The notes: generated from the letters alone by a model not told the origin. A stretch of 64,000 nt of DNA from Chitinophaga sp. sic0106 (GCF_019219075.1 NZ_JAHUWJ010000026.1:35837-99836); one strand, 5' to 3'. Shown: positions 1-9,510, numbered from the stretch's first letter. A program made the numbers and translations.

Positions 1-6
1 TAAGTG

Positions 7-45
7 AATGCAATGATTACCGTTGGTAGTCATTGCATTTTTCGT
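7..45 (+). terminator. Terminator of an upstream gene
   Basis: A 15-bp inverted repeat with one mismatch (arms start AATGCAATGA and end TCATTGCATT, loop GTT) is followed by a T-rich tract. This has the form of a Rho-independent terminator. The TAA at positions 1-3 could be the stop codon of the gene cut off by the window edge, but that cannot be shown. Confidence 0.75.
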
Positions 46-128
46 TTTTGGGGATGTTTTTCTACAGGCAATGCTAAACTTTTAGCTAAAGCGGACAAAA
101 AAAGTGCTTAAACTAATCTAGTAAAAAA

Positions 129-156
129 CGTTTATCCGATTTAATGACCGTTTATC
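129..156 (+). repeat. Direct repeat CGTTTATC x2, 20 bp apart
   Basis: The octamer CGTTTATC occurs at 129-136 and 149-156, so the two copies sit on the same DNA face about two helical turns apart. They lie 65-90 bp before the transposase-derived ORF. This spacing is typical of sites for a dimeric regulator, but that role is inference only. Confidence 0.3.
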
Positions 157-220
157 ATAAAACTGTATATATCCACATAAAAAAATGTGAGGTTTATAAT
201 GCCATTCTAACCACTAGTTC

Positions 221-919
221 ATGAAAAACAAATACTTAAAGGGCGCTCACTTGAGTGAGCGGAAATTTAAGGAGATCTTACGGCTGTTTGCCGATGATCT
301 TACCGCCACGCAGATAGCGAATATCAGTGGTGTAAGCAGGGTAACGATCAACAGTTACCTGAAGAAGTTAAGAAACCAGATTGCACGTTATTGTGAAATG
401 TTGCATCCTGTTTCTATCCCTGTTGCTGCAATGTACGACCGGGAGGATTCCCGTTTGGACCAGGACGATGATACCCTGGTAGCAGTGCAGTCCGATGTGG
501 ACAAGGCTGTAAGGCCTGTAATCTTCGGTATAGTTAAGATTGCCGACCGGTTACACACCGAATTACTGCCGGATGTGAGCCGTTCCATGATTCATTCCGC
601 CACGCGAGGCAGGTCTGTATTGGAGAAGATTAACACAACGGAGCGTTTGCGCAATTATTCCGGGGTGGTTGATCTGGGGCAGTATCGCCTTTACAGATTA
701 AGCAGCAAGCCTGCTGATGCATCTGGTACGCCACAGATGGATGAGGTAGATGCTTTCTGGGGCCTGACCAAGCATCGTTTAGCCAAGTTCAAGGGGCTGA
801 ACAGAAATACTGCTTATTTACATTTAAAGGAATGTGAGTTCAGATTTAATTACCGTGGAGATGATTTGTTCACGGTTTTATTAGAGATGCTGAAATCATA
901 TCCACTCACTTTATCCTGA
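221..919 (+). CDS. IS1595-type transposase-derived protein, catalytic positions substituted
   Basis: The 232-residue product keeps the frame of IS1595/IS1016/ISXO2-type transposases. It has an N-terminal helix-turn-helix (about residues 27-50, LTATQIANISGVSR) and the family C-terminal signature (FW at 179-180, KHRLAKFKG, then LHLKECEFRFN at 200-210). Aligned by eye with the family, the three catalytic acids (Asp, Asp, Glu) seem to be replaced: E75 in REDS, E141 in TTER, and D174/D177 in MDEVD. No terminal inverted repeats or target duplication are visible, and a terminator closes the gene on each side. I infer a domesticated, probably transposition-deficient DNA-binding protein. A diverged but mobile element cannot be excluded. 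Start is the ATG at 221; there is no clear Shine-Dalgarno. Confidence 0.7.
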   Translation: MKNKYLKGAHLSERKFKEILRLFADDLTATQIANISGVSRVTINSYLKKLRNQIARYCEMLHPVSIPVAAMYDREDSRLDQDDDTLVAVQSDVDKAVRPVIFGIVKIADRLHTELLPDVSRSMIHSATRGRSVLEKINTTERLRNYSGVVDLGQYRLYRLSSKPADASGTPQMDEVDAFWGLTKHRLAKFKGLNRNTAYLHLKECEFRFNYRGDDLFTVLLEMLKSYPLTLS

Positions 920-940
920 TTTTTTCACCTAATGGCATTG

Positions 941-971
941 ACCCGGTCGAGCGTTTCGGCCGGGTTTTTTT
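941..971 (+). terminator. Terminator after the transposase-derived gene
   Basis: Arms ACCCGG (941-946) and CCGGGT (960-965) enclose a 13-nt loop and are followed by a run of seven T. This is a classic Rho-independent terminator, 21 nt after the stop codon. Confidence 0.8.
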
Positions 972-1162
972 GTTAAGATGAGATAGTTAATTGTTTAACA
1001 GTTGTCAATTCTTCTATTTTTTATGTTAACTTTTTTCCGCATATTTTTCATGTAGATTCATAAGTAGCTATTTATCAATATGAAAATATTAAGTTGATTA
1101 TATTTATATGTTAATAAAAAGTTAAAGCCATGTTATCGGGTTGTTATTTGCAAGTTGCAACC

Positions 1163-1193
1163 TTTAAATTTTTGTTAATAAAGTCTATATTTA
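1163..1193 (+). promoter_or_regulatory. Putative Bacteroidota promoter of susCD operon 1
   Basis: TTTA (1163-1166), 19 nt, then TATATTTA (1186-1193) resembles the Bacteroidota consensus TTTG-N19-TAnnTTTG with A in place of G in both boxes. If used, transcription would start near 1200 and leave a leader of about 280 nt. The rest of 920-1476 is AT-rich and holds no gene that I can support. Confidence 0.4.
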
Positions 1194-1242
1194 CAGTCTG
1201 ATTGGAAAATTATTAAGGAAACTGCTTGTGAGAAAAAGGATA

Positions 1243-1290
1243 ACTACTTCTTTGTGTGATTTATTGAAATAATCACAACAAAGAAGTAAT
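1243..1290 (+). promoter_or_regulatory. Long leader hairpin before susC 1
   Basis: Arms 1243-1263 and 1270-1290 are 21 nt each and complementary at nearly all positions, with the 6-nt loop TTGAAA. No T-run follows, so this does not look like an intrinsic terminator. It lies inside the predicted leader of the first susC gene and probably forms a stable RNA structure. A role in translation, stability or antisense control is inference. Confidence 0.6.
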
Positions 1291-1482
1291 ATTCTTGGTA
1301 ATTGTCAACTTTTGTGAACTCGACCATGCCATAGAAACCTGTGCATTCTCCACAACATTTATTTTAGAAGAAACCGAACCTGCTATTTAACCAGGTGCTG
1401 TATCATTTGGCTCTTTTTAGGGCCTGAGCGTAGCTTTTTATTTTAGAAAGATAGATAACAACAACGGAAACAAAACATGCTT

Positions 1483-4400
1483 ATGAGGAAAGTATTAGTT
1501 CTCCTCCTGGCCGTGTTGTCCCTTGCCGGAAATGTATTCGCACAGGGTCGCACAGTTACGGGGAAAGTTACTGATGCTCGGGACGGCTCTCCTATCCCGG
1601 GTGTAACCATTCAAATCAAGGGTACCAACAAGGGTACTACTTCTTCTGTGGATGGTTCTTACAAAATTGCAGTGGATGAAAATGCTGTACTGGTGTTCTC
1701 TTTCGTGGGATATGCACACCAGGAGCAATCTGCTGCCAAAGAAGTGCTGAATGTGAAACTTGGTACGGACGACAAACAACTGAGTGAGGTCGTAGTTACC
1801 GGTTACACTGTGGTGGACCGTAAGAAAATGGTAAGCTCCATTTCTGAGGTAGGTTCCAAGCAACTGGAAAACGTGCCTATGCCGGACGTAAACCAGCTGC
1901 TGCAGGGTCGTGCACCAGGTGTAGTGTCTGCTTCAGGATCTGGTCAGCCAGGTGCTAAGCAAAGCATCAGCATCCGTGGTATCGGTTCCCTGAGTGCCAG
2001 CTCTGACCCAATCTATGTGATTGATGGTATCATCATCAACAACGGACAGGTGAACGAGGTAACCCAGACGCAGTCTACCGACGTAATGGCTAACATCAAT
2101 CCAAACGACATCGAAAGCATCAACGTGCTTAAAGATGCGTCTGCGCTGGCACTGTATGGTGCGCGTGGTGGTAATGGTGTTATCGTCATCACAACCAAAA
2201 AAGGTAAAGCAGGTAGTTCCAAAGTAGGTTTCAAAGCACAGTATGGTTACAACATGCCTAGCTTTGGTAACTGGGATCAAATGAATGCACAACAGGCGTT
2301 TGATTACAAACGTGATGTGTATCGTTTAAACGGTTACTCTGAAGAAGATATCAACAAAGCTGTTCCGGATTCATTGCTGAAATATGCAACTGACTGGAGA
2401 GATCTGGCTTTCCAGAACGGGAAGACACAGAACTATGAAATCAATTCCAGCGGCGGTAATGATAAAACACAATATTACATCTCCGGTGGTTACTTCAGCC
2501 AGGATGGTGCGATGATCAATTCCGGTATGAAACGTTACTCTGTTGTGTCTAACGTACAGAACAAAGTTAGCGACAGACTGGATGTAGGTCTGAACCTGAA
2601 TCTCTCTTATGCTGATCTGAACAACGCAGGTGCGGGTAACCGTTATAGCAGTCCGCTGCTCGGTAGCTTCGCTAACAGCCCGCTGTTGCCAGCATACAAG
2701 CCTGATGGTAGTCTGTACACCGGTCTGGAAGATCTGTGGCAGAACACTTCCAACACAGGCGATAACTTCCTGTATTCTTCCGCGCTGAATACCAACCGCC
2801 TGGAAAACATTCGTGTACTGGGTAAAATGTACCTGAACTACAAGATCACGGACTGGCTGAAATTTGGTCAGAATGTATCTATAGATTATATCAGTGCTCA
2901 GCAGAAATCCTTCCAGGACCCTACTACAGGCGATGGATACAATGCTGCTGATCCTAACCAGAGTGGAGATATCTACCAGTATCAGCGTAACGTAAGAACA
3001 ATTACTTCTCAGACCTCTCTGAGTGGTAAATTCCAGGTTGGCCAGAAACACCTGTTCGATTATCTGGCTTTAATGGAGTATGCTCCTACCCACGATAACT
3101 CATTCAGTGCAGAAGGTGTTGGTTTCGCCAGCCCTAAAACTCCTGTGCTGGACGCAGCTGCTGTTCCATTGGGTGTTGGTGGTGTGCAGAGCGATAGCCG
3201 CTTCCTGTCTTACCTCGGTCAGGTAAACTATACTTACAACGGTAAGTACTACTTTACAGGATCTATCAGAAGAGATGGTAGCAGCCGTTTTGCTCCTGGT
3301 AACAGATGGGCTAACTTCTACTCCCTCGGTGGTTCATGGCGTGTGATCGATGAGAACTTCATGAAAAACCAGCATATCTTCTCTGATGCCAAGCTGCGTG
3401 TGAGCCATGGTACATCCGGTATTGCCGGTGGTATCTCTGACTACGGTTGGATGGCTATCTACAAGTATAACATCGCTTACAATGGTTCTCCTGCTTCTAA
3501 CCCAAGCCAGCCTGGTAACGCCAGCCTGACATGGGAAAGAAGTGCATCTACCAACGTAGGTCTGGATATGGGCTTCCTGAATAACAGACTGACTGCTTCC
3601 GTAGACCTGTATTACAGAAAATCTACTGACCTGCTGCAGAACAGACCGCTGCCTCCTTCTTCCGGTTATCCTGACAGACTGGAGAACATTGGATCTATGT
3701 CTAACAAAGGTATTGAGGCGGCTATCACCTCCCGTAACATTGAGAACAAAAACTTCCAATGGTCTACAGACGTGACTTTTGCTGCCAACAAAAACGAAAT
3801 CCTCTCCATGTACCAAAACCAGGATATCATCAATCCTACCAACGCTGACGGTACTGCATATACCGGTACTATTCACCGTGTAGGTTTACCGGCTTATACC
3901 TGGTATCTGAGAGAGTGGGCTGGTGTAGACCAGGCAAATGGTGATCCGCTGTGGTACAAAGCTGATGGTTCAACTACCAACAACATCAACGAAGCTAACT
4001 ACCGCACTTTTGGTTCTACTATGCCTAAGTTCACACTTGGTTTCAATAACACCTTCAACTACAAAAATTTCACACTGTCTGCATTCATCTATGCTTCACA
4101 GGGTAATCAGGTAATGAACGGTACTGCCAGATATGGTGATGCCGATGGTGGTCGCCTGAACTGGAACTACAATGTGTCTGCCGGTGAAAACTACTGGACA
4201 ACTCCAGGTCAGAATGCTACCAGACCTAAGCCAATTCCTGGCGGTAACAGGAACTCTACTTCTTTGTCTACCCGCTACCTGGAGGATGGTTCTTACATCC
4301 GTCTGCGTAACGTAGTGCTGGGTTACAACCTGCCTAAAACCTGGTTGAATGCAGCTAAGATCCAGAATGTTCGCTTGTATGTACAGGCACAGAACCTGCT

Positions 4401-4512
4401 GACCCTCACTGGTTATTCCGGTGTGGATCCTGAGATCGACAATACTGGTTATGAGTTCTTCAAATACCCGGTTAACAAAACTGTAAGTTTTGGTGTGGAT
4501 ATCACTTTGTAA
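1483..4512 (+). CDS. SusC/RagA-type TonB-linked outer membrane transporter 1
   Basis: This is an outer-membrane channel that takes up a glycan or other large substrate, powered by TonB. A signal peptide (MRKVLVLLLAVLSLAG, cleaved near FAQG) is followed by a CarboxypepD_reg-like domain (about 23-100, GKVTDARDGSPIPGV), a TonB-box-like LSEVVVTGY, a plug domain with the SusC signature (VIDGI; LKDASALALYGARGGNGV), and a beta-barrel ending in VSFGVDITL. There is no STN domain, so no FecIR-type signalling is expected. At about 1,009 residues it is normal length. I place the start at ATG 1483 rather than the in-frame ATG at 1477, because the other two susC genes share GCTTATG at this point. It is the first gene of a two-gene operon with the SusD at 4533. 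The substrate cannot be told. Confidence 0.95.
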   Translation: MRKVLVLLLAVLSLAGNVFAQGRTVTGKVTDARDGSPIPGVTIQIKGTNKGTTSSVDGSYKIAVDENAVLVFSFVGYAHQEQSAAKEVLNVKLGTDDKQLSEVVVTGYTVVDRKKMVSSISEVGSKQLENVPMPDVNQLLQGRAPGVVSASGSGQPGAKQSISIRGIGSLSASSDPIYVIDGIIINNGQVNEVTQTQSTDVMANINPNDIESINVLKDASALALYGARGGNGVIVITTKKGKAGSSKVGFKAQYGYNMPSFGNWDQMNAQQAFDYKRDVYRLNGYSEEDINKAVPDSLLKYATDWRDLAFQNGKTQNYEINSSGGNDKTQYYISGGYFSQDGAMINSGMKRYSVVSNVQNKVSDRLDVGLNLNLSYADLNNAGAGNRYSSPLLGSFANSPLLPAYKPDGSLYTGLEDLWQNTSNTGDNFLYSSALNTNRLENIRVLGKMYLNYKITDWLKFGQNVSIDYISAQQKSFQDPTTGDGYNAADPNQSGDIYQYQRNVRTITSQTSLSGKFQVGQKHLFDYLALMEYAPTHDNSFSAEGVGFASPKTPVLDAAAVPLGVGGVQSDSRFLSYLGQVNYTYNGKYYFTGSIRRDGSSRFAPGNRWANFYSLGGSWRVIDENFMKNQHIFSDAKLRVSHGTSGIAGGISDYGWMAIYKYNIAYNGSPASNPSQPGNASLTWERSASTNVGLDMGFLNNRLTASVDLYYRKSTDLLQNRPLPPSSGYPDRLENIGSMSNKGIEAAITSRNIENKNFQWSTDVTFAANKNEILSMYQNQDIINPTNADGTAYTGTIHRVGLPAYTWYLREWAGVDQANGDPLWYKADGSTTNNINEANYRTFGSTMPKFTLGFNNTFNYKNFTLSAFIYASQGNQVMNGTARYGDADGGRLNWNYNVSAGENYWTTPGQNATRPKPIPGGNRNSTSLSTRYLEDGSYIRLRNVVLGYNLPKTWLNAAKIQNVRLYVQAQNLLTLTGYSGVDPEIDNTGYEFFKYPVNKTVSFGVDITL

Positions 4513-4532
4513 AATTTAATGAAGTAACAATT

Positions 4533-5912
4533 ATGAAAAAAATTCTCATAGCAATAGCCGCAGCTGGTTTGTTTATGCAAGCCTGCAGCAACAAGCTGGA
4601 TGTAAAGCCATCTGATGGCCTGGACGTTGGAGATGCCCTGGTGGATGTAGCTGGTGCAAATACAGCACTGAATGGTGTATACGATGCTTTACAGCAAACT
4701 GAATACTATGGTCGTAACTATTGGGTGATGACCGAAGTGAATGCGGACAATATTTATATCGCTGCAAGTAACAGTAACCGTTTTCTGAGCAGCTTCCGTC
4801 ATGATTATAATACACAGGATGCAGACGTTCAGGATTTCTGGACCGTTGCTTACACGGGTATTATGCGTGCCGACCGTATCCTGGAAGCTATTGATAAAGT
4901 TTCCGGTGCTGAAGCGGACAAGAATGTGGTGAAAGGTGAAGCGCTGTTTTTGCGTGCGCTGATGCACTTTGACCTGGTGAATGTATTTGCCCGCCCTTAC
5001 GCACAAGGCGGTGGCAGTCAGCCAGGAGTGCCATTAAAACTGAAATATGTAGTTGACATGCCTGCGCGTGCAACGGTGAAGGAAGTTTATGATCAGGTGA
5101 TTGCTGATCTGACTGAGGCTAAAACTTTGCTGGCTAACGTAGGCGTATCTACGAAATACCACGCTAGCAAGTATGCAGCATCTGCCTTGCTGGCAAGAGT
5201 TTATCTTCAGAAAGGAGATAAAGTGAATGCCGCTGCTGAAGCAACAAATGTGATCAACGCCGGTTATTCCCTGCAGCCATCTGCTGCGGATTTCTATAAT
5301 GTTCCCGGAAGTGCTGAAGAAATCTTCACCCTGGTATTTACAGATGCAGAAACAACTGGTTCTGATAATATCGGTCAGATGTATCTGAAACCAGGCTACG
5401 GTGACTTGCGTGTATCTCCGGATCTGTCCAGCAAGTTTGATGCGAAAGACAGTCGTTTGGTATACTTTGGTGCGCTGGATACAGAGGTTACCAACAGGAA
5501 GTTTTCCGGACAGACAGGTAAAGCTGGTATGACCAGTCCGAAACTGCTCCGTTTGTCAGAAATGTACCTGATTCGTGCTGAAGCGAACAGTGCCGCTAAT
5601 CCGGATGCTGCTATTGCAGACGTGAATGTGATCAGAGAAAACAGAAATCTGGACAAGCTGGCAGGTATTGCTCCGGCGGCTGTGCTGGATTCTGTACTGG
5701 CTGAAAGCAGAAGAGAGTTTATGTTCGAAGGTCACCGTTATTTTGATTTGCTCAGAAACGGCAAAGGGGTAGACCGCAATTTCTGCGGTAGTATCCTGGC
5801 GGTTACCGCACCTTGCTCCTTTACTGCGGATGCATACAATATCGTATGGCCTATTCCTCAGACTGAGAAAAACACGAACCCTGACATCGAGCAGAACCAG
5901 GGTTATGAATAA
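4533..5912 (+). CDS. SusD/RagB-type surface lipoprotein 1
   Basis: This is the substrate-binding lid lipoprotein that pairs with the SusC just upstream (20-nt gap). A lipoprotein signal peptide ends at Cys18 (LFMQACSN). Family features are the helical N-terminal region with LFLRALMHFDLVNVFARPY, the LSEMYLIRAEA segment, and the C-terminal SRREFMFEGHRYFDLLR and NPDIEQNQGYE. At 459 residues it is somewhat shorter than SusD itself. The ligand is unknown. Confidence 0.95.
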   Translation: MKKILIAIAAAGLFMQACSNKLDVKPSDGLDVGDALVDVAGANTALNGVYDALQQTEYYGRNYWVMTEVNADNIYIAASNSNRFLSSFRHDYNTQDADVQDFWTVAYTGIMRADRILEAIDKVSGAEADKNVVKGEALFLRALMHFDLVNVFARPYAQGGGSQPGVPLKLKYVVDMPARATVKEVYDQVIADLTEAKTLLANVGVSTKYHASKYAASALLARVYLQKGDKVNAAAEATNVINAGYSLQPSAADFYNVPGSAEEIFTLVFTDAETTGSDNIGQMYLKPGYGDLRVSPDLSSKFDAKDSRLVYFGALDTEVTNRKFSGQTGKAGMTSPKLLRLSEMYLIRAEANSAANPDAAIADVNVIRENRNLDKLAGIAPAAVLDSVLAESRREFMFEGHRYFDLLRNGKGVDRNFCGSILAVTAPCSFTADAYNIVWPIPQTEKNTNPDIEQNQGYE

Positions 5913-5935
5913 CTAGACAAGCATGTTGTAACCAT

Positions 5936-5971
5936 AAAGAGTGCTTCGCTACGGCGGGGCACTCTTTTTTT
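5936..5971 (+). terminator. Terminator of susCD operon 1
   Basis: Arms AAAGAGTGC (5936-5944) and GCACTCTTT (5959-5967) pair perfectly and run into a T-tract. The following 5972-6340 stretch holds no gene; it carries the next promoter and leader. Confidence 0.85.
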
Positions 5972-6034
5972 ATGCCTATTTAACAGAACTTTATAATCAA
6001 ATAGTTTGTTTATTTAAATAAAAATAGTAGTCAA

Positions 6035-6068
6035 TTTGGTTTTCTGATAAGGATTTATTTTATATTTG
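6035..6068 (+). promoter_or_regulatory. Putative promoter of susCD operon 2
   Basis: TTTG (6035-6038), 22 nt, then TATATTTG (6061-6068). The -7 box matches TAnnTTTG perfectly; the spacer is slightly longer than the usual 19-21. This would give a leader of roughly 265 nt. Confidence 0.5.
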
Positions 6069-6167
6069 GTCAAAGGAAACAAATTTCGAATATATCTGTT
6101 ATTAACCTGTTATTTAACATTTATTTATTTTAATTCATATGATAAAATAATTAAACCTGTATAGCTG

Positions 6168-6260
6168 CTAGTCACAGTTATATAGGTTCTAATGGTTAAT
6201 GTTTATGAGCGCTTAACCCTGTTAGCTTATGAAGATTTTGTAACTACTAGTCACAGTTAT
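6168..6260 (+). repeat. Direct repeat CTAGTCACAGTTAT in susC 2 leader
   Basis: The 14-mer CTAGTCACAGTTAT occurs at 6168-6181 and 6247-6260, 79 bp apart start to start; with one mismatch the match extends 3 nt upstream. The core TCACAGTTA appears again at 12443-12451 in the leader of the third susC gene. Function is unknown; a shared regulatory RNA or protein site is possible. Confidence 0.5.
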
Positions 6261-6340
6261 GAAAGAGTTAATGAGGTGATGCCTTGATAAGTTCTAGCCT
6301 GCAATCTTCTTTTTATTAGTCAATCAAAACCAAGTCGCTT

Positions 6341-9300
6341 ATGAAAAAAGGGCTACTACTTTGGCTGCTCCTGTTTGGCTGCATAGTAAACGCAGTCGCA
6401 CAGCGAACGATCAGCGGAAAAGTTAGTGATGCAAAAGATGGCTCTGCTATTCCCGGAGTTACTGTTGTGATTAAGGGTACAACAAAAGGAGTATTCACCT
6501 CTGGTGATGGTACTTACAAACTTAATGGAGTAGAAAATGGAGCCACACTGGTATTTTCTTTCGTAGGTTATCTTACCAAAGAAGTACCGGCTGGGTCAGG
6601 CAACAGCATTGATGTAGCGCTGGAAGCCGACAAAAAACAACTCGGAGAAGTTGTTGTAACCGCTGTAGGTCTGAAAAAGAACGAGGCAGCACTGGGATAT
6701 TCCATATCCACAGTAAAGCCTGATCAGATCCTTCAGAAATCCGAGCCTGATATGTTAAAAGGCCTGCAAGGTAAAGTTGCAGGTGTGGACATCAGGTCAT
6801 CCCAGGGTACGCCAGGTGCGGCTACCCGTATCCAGATCCGTGGTAACACCTCGTTTTTTGGAAACAACCAGCCACTCATCGTTGTAGACGGTATCCCGTA
6901 CAACAATGACCAGGTAACCACTTCTTCCCAAACCTCGGGTGGTGGTGCCTACGGTAGTGGTCTCTCTGCACTCGATCCAAATGACATTGCTTCCATGACC
7001 GTACTGAAAGGTGCCGCTGCTGCTGCACTTTATGGTTCCAGGGCGTCAAATGGTGCGGTAGTAATTACTACCAAATCCGGTTCTTCTACGCTCTCTAAAC
7101 GGAAAACAGAAGTAACCTATTCTTCTTCTATCGCATTTGAAACCGTAGCCAGCTACCCTGATTACCAAAACAAATATGGTGCAGGTAGTAACTTTAACTA
7201 CTCTGGTGTTTCGAATGGTTCCTGGGGTGCGCCCTTTGGTTCTATTGATTCGGTAGCATTATGGGCACCCTACGTTCGGGCATATCCTGAGCTTTATCCT
7301 CCTGGTACCAAAATTCCTTACAGGGCAGTACCTAATAACGTAAAAGATCTCTTCCGCACCGGTTTTATCTCTGAAAACTCTATCAGTGTAAACGGAGGAA
7401 ATGAAAAATCTTCTGTAAGTGCAACGGCATCTTACCTGAGCCAGGATGGTTATGTACCTCACTCTGATTTTAACAGAGCAAGTCTCTCGGTGGGTGGTAT
7501 TACCCGACTTACTAATGGCCTGAATGTGAGTGGTAACTTCAGCTACAGCACTACCAACCAGTTGGGTTCCCAGTTTGGTGAAAACCAGATTGATGGTGCT
7601 GCTTCTTCCTTTGCACGTAACCTCTTCCTGGCCAGAAACTGGGATATTGCCGGTTATCCATACGAAGATAAAAATGGTTATCCTGTGCAACCACTGGATG
7701 CTCAATTCGATAACCCTCTCTGGTCTTTCATTCACAATACAGTGAATACCAAAACTGACAGATATGTTGCTGGTCTGAAACTGAACTACGACATCCTGCC
7801 ATGGTTCAACGCCAGCTACCAAATAGGTACGAATGTGAATAATCTCACCCGTAAAGAGATCATCGATCTTGGTTCCCGCGGAGCAGAAGGTCTGGGGCAG
7901 ATCACCGAACAAAACTACCGTTTTGCAGAAATTGAGTCCAACCTCATCGGTACATTCACTCCGAAACTGAAAAATGAAGATTTCGGCTTTAAAGCGATCG
8001 TGGGTCATAACGTAAACCAGCGTACAACAAACTCTGTTATCAACATTGGTAAAGGTATTGTTGCACCTGGTATTTATAACCTGACCAATACAAAAAGTGT
8101 ACTTCCTAATGAGGATATTCTTATTAAGAGAAGACTGTGGGGTATTTTCGCAGAGGTGGACCTCGATTATAAAAAATGGTTATTCCTGACTTTAACAGGT
8201 CGTAACGACTGGTCTTCTACATTGCCGAAAGAAAACCGTAGTTACTTTTATCCAAGTGCGGCCGTATCCTGGTTATTTACAGATGCACTCAAGATTCAGA
8301 GTAGCTGGTTTGACTTTGGTAAACTGCGTGCCAGCTGGGCCAAAGTGGGCCGCGATGCGGATCCATACAGCCTGCAAAATATCATGACGGTTAACGTACC
8401 ATTCCTTGGTCAGTCTGGTGTTATCCAAAATCCTGGTGCCGGTAATCCAAATCTGAAACCAGAGTTTACACAGGATATCGAAGTAGGTGCTACTTTGGAA
8501 TTCCTCAGCAGAAGAATCGCATTGGATTTTGCCTGGTATTCCAGAAAATCTACCAACCTGATTGCACCTATAACACTAGCTCCAACTTCTGGTTACACCA
8601 CCTTCGTGGATAACTACGGCGAGATTACCAACAAAGGTTTTGAAATTGACCTGAACCTGGTTCCGGTTAAAACTGAAAACTTTACCTGGAATCTGCACTG
8701 GGTATTCGCGAGAAACGTGAATATGGTTACCAAGCTGAGAGATGGTGTTGATCGTTTACGCCTTGCAGGTGTACTTGATGGTATCAGCCCTTATCTGGAA
8801 GCCGGTAAGCCTTATGGATATCTGAGAGGTACCTATGATGCGCGTGATGCACAGGGAAATCTGTTGATAGACCCTAGCTCAGGCTTGCTCATTCCAGCCG
8901 GCGATCAGAGAATGGTTGGTAATCCAAATCCTGATTTTAAAACTGGTTTGACAACCACCTTTAACTACAAAGGTATCTTTCTGAATGCTTTATTTGATCT
9001 CACCAGAGGCGGTGACATTTACTCTGTAACAGTAAGTAGTTTACTGGGCCGTGGTGTAACCAAGGATACAGAAGGTCGTGAAAAAATGATCATCCTGCCT
9101 GGTTACTACGGTGATGTAAACAGTCCTGGTACACCGTTGTTGGATGACAAAGGAGCTCCTATTCCAAATAGCACACCGATATCTTTGTTTGACTCTTATT
9201 TCGGAGAAAGTTTTGCGATCAACTCTGCTACTGAATGGAATGTTTACGATGCTACTGTGTATACACTTCGTGAAGTAACATTGGGATACGATTTCCCTAA

Positions 9301-9505
9301 ATCAATGTTCAATAAATCATTTATTGGTGGTTTAACGGTTACGTTGACTGGTCGTAACCTGTGGTATGTTGCTCCCGGTATGCCGAAATATACCAACTTC
9401 AACCCTGAAGTAGGTAGCTTCGGTTCGACTAACACCCAGGGTATTGAACTCTCTGGTGCACCAACTACCCGCCGTTATGGGTTCAACGTGAGAGTGACTT
9501 TCTAG
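6341..9505 (+). CDS. SusC/RagA-type TonB-linked outer membrane transporter 2
   Basis: This second SusC-like transporter has 1,054 residues. Its signal peptide (MKKGLLLWLLLFGCIVNAVAQ) is followed by a CarboxypepD_reg-like domain (about 22-100), the TonB-box-like LGEVVVTAVGL, the plug with VVDGIPYNNDQ and LKGAAAAALYGSRASNG, and a barrel that ends in a terminal Phe (NVRVTF), as is common for outer-membrane barrels. VVTAVGLKKNEAALGYS after the TonB box is a subfamily type usually paired with SusD-like_2 lipoproteins, which fits the next gene. No STN domain is present. The substrate is not predictable from sequence alone. Confidence 0.95.
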   Translation: MKKGLLLWLLLFGCIVNAVAQRTISGKVSDAKDGSAIPGVTVVIKGTTKGVFTSGDGTYKLNGVENGATLVFSFVGYLTKEVPAGSGNSIDVALEADKKQLGEVVVTAVGLKKNEAALGYSISTVKPDQILQKSEPDMLKGLQGKVAGVDIRSSQGTPGAATRIQIRGNTSFFGNNQPLIVVDGIPYNNDQVTTSSQTSGGGAYGSGLSALDPNDIASMTVLKGAAAAALYGSRASNGAVVITTKSGSSTLSKRKTEVTYSSSIAFETVASYPDYQNKYGAGSNFNYSGVSNGSWGAPFGSIDSVALWAPYVRAYPELYPPGTKIPYRAVPNNVKDLFRTGFISENSISVNGGNEKSSVSATASYLSQDGYVPHSDFNRASLSVGGITRLTNGLNVSGNFSYSTTNQLGSQFGENQIDGAASSFARNLFLARNWDIAGYPYEDKNGYPVQPLDAQFDNPLWSFIHNTVNTKTDRYVAGLKLNYDILPWFNASYQIGTNVNNLTRKEIIDLGSRGAEGLGQITEQNYRFAEIESNLIGTFTPKLKNEDFGFKAIVGHNVNQRTTNSVINIGKGIVAPGIYNLTNTKSVLPNEDILIKRRLWGIFAEVDLDYKKWLFLTLTGRNDWSSTLPKENRSYFYPSAAVSWLFTDALKIQSSWFDFGKLRASWAKVGRDADPYSLQNIMTVNVPFLGQSGVIQNPGAGNPNLKPEFTQDIEVGATLEFLSRRIALDFAWYSRKSTNLIAPITLAPTSGYTTFVDNYGEITNKGFEIDLNLVPVKTENFTWNLHWVFARNVNMVTKLRDGVDRLRLAGVLDGISPYLEAGKPYGYLRGTYDARDAQGNLLIDPSSGLLIPAGDQRMVGNPNPDFKTGLTTTFNYKGIFLNALFDLTRGGDIYSVTVSSLLGRGVTKDTEGREKMIILPGYYGDVNSPGTPLLDDKGAPIPNSTPISLFDSYFGESFAINSATEWNVYDATVYTLREVTLGYDFPKSMFNKSFIGGLTVTLTGRNLWYVAPGMPKYTNFNPEVGSFGSTNTQGIELSGAPTTRRYGFNVRVTF

Positions 9506-9510
9506 TATTC

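Noticed and set aside
1477..1482. ATG 1477 as the start of susC 1
   Set aside because: All three susC genes share GCTTATG before the signal peptide, so ATG 1483 is more likely.
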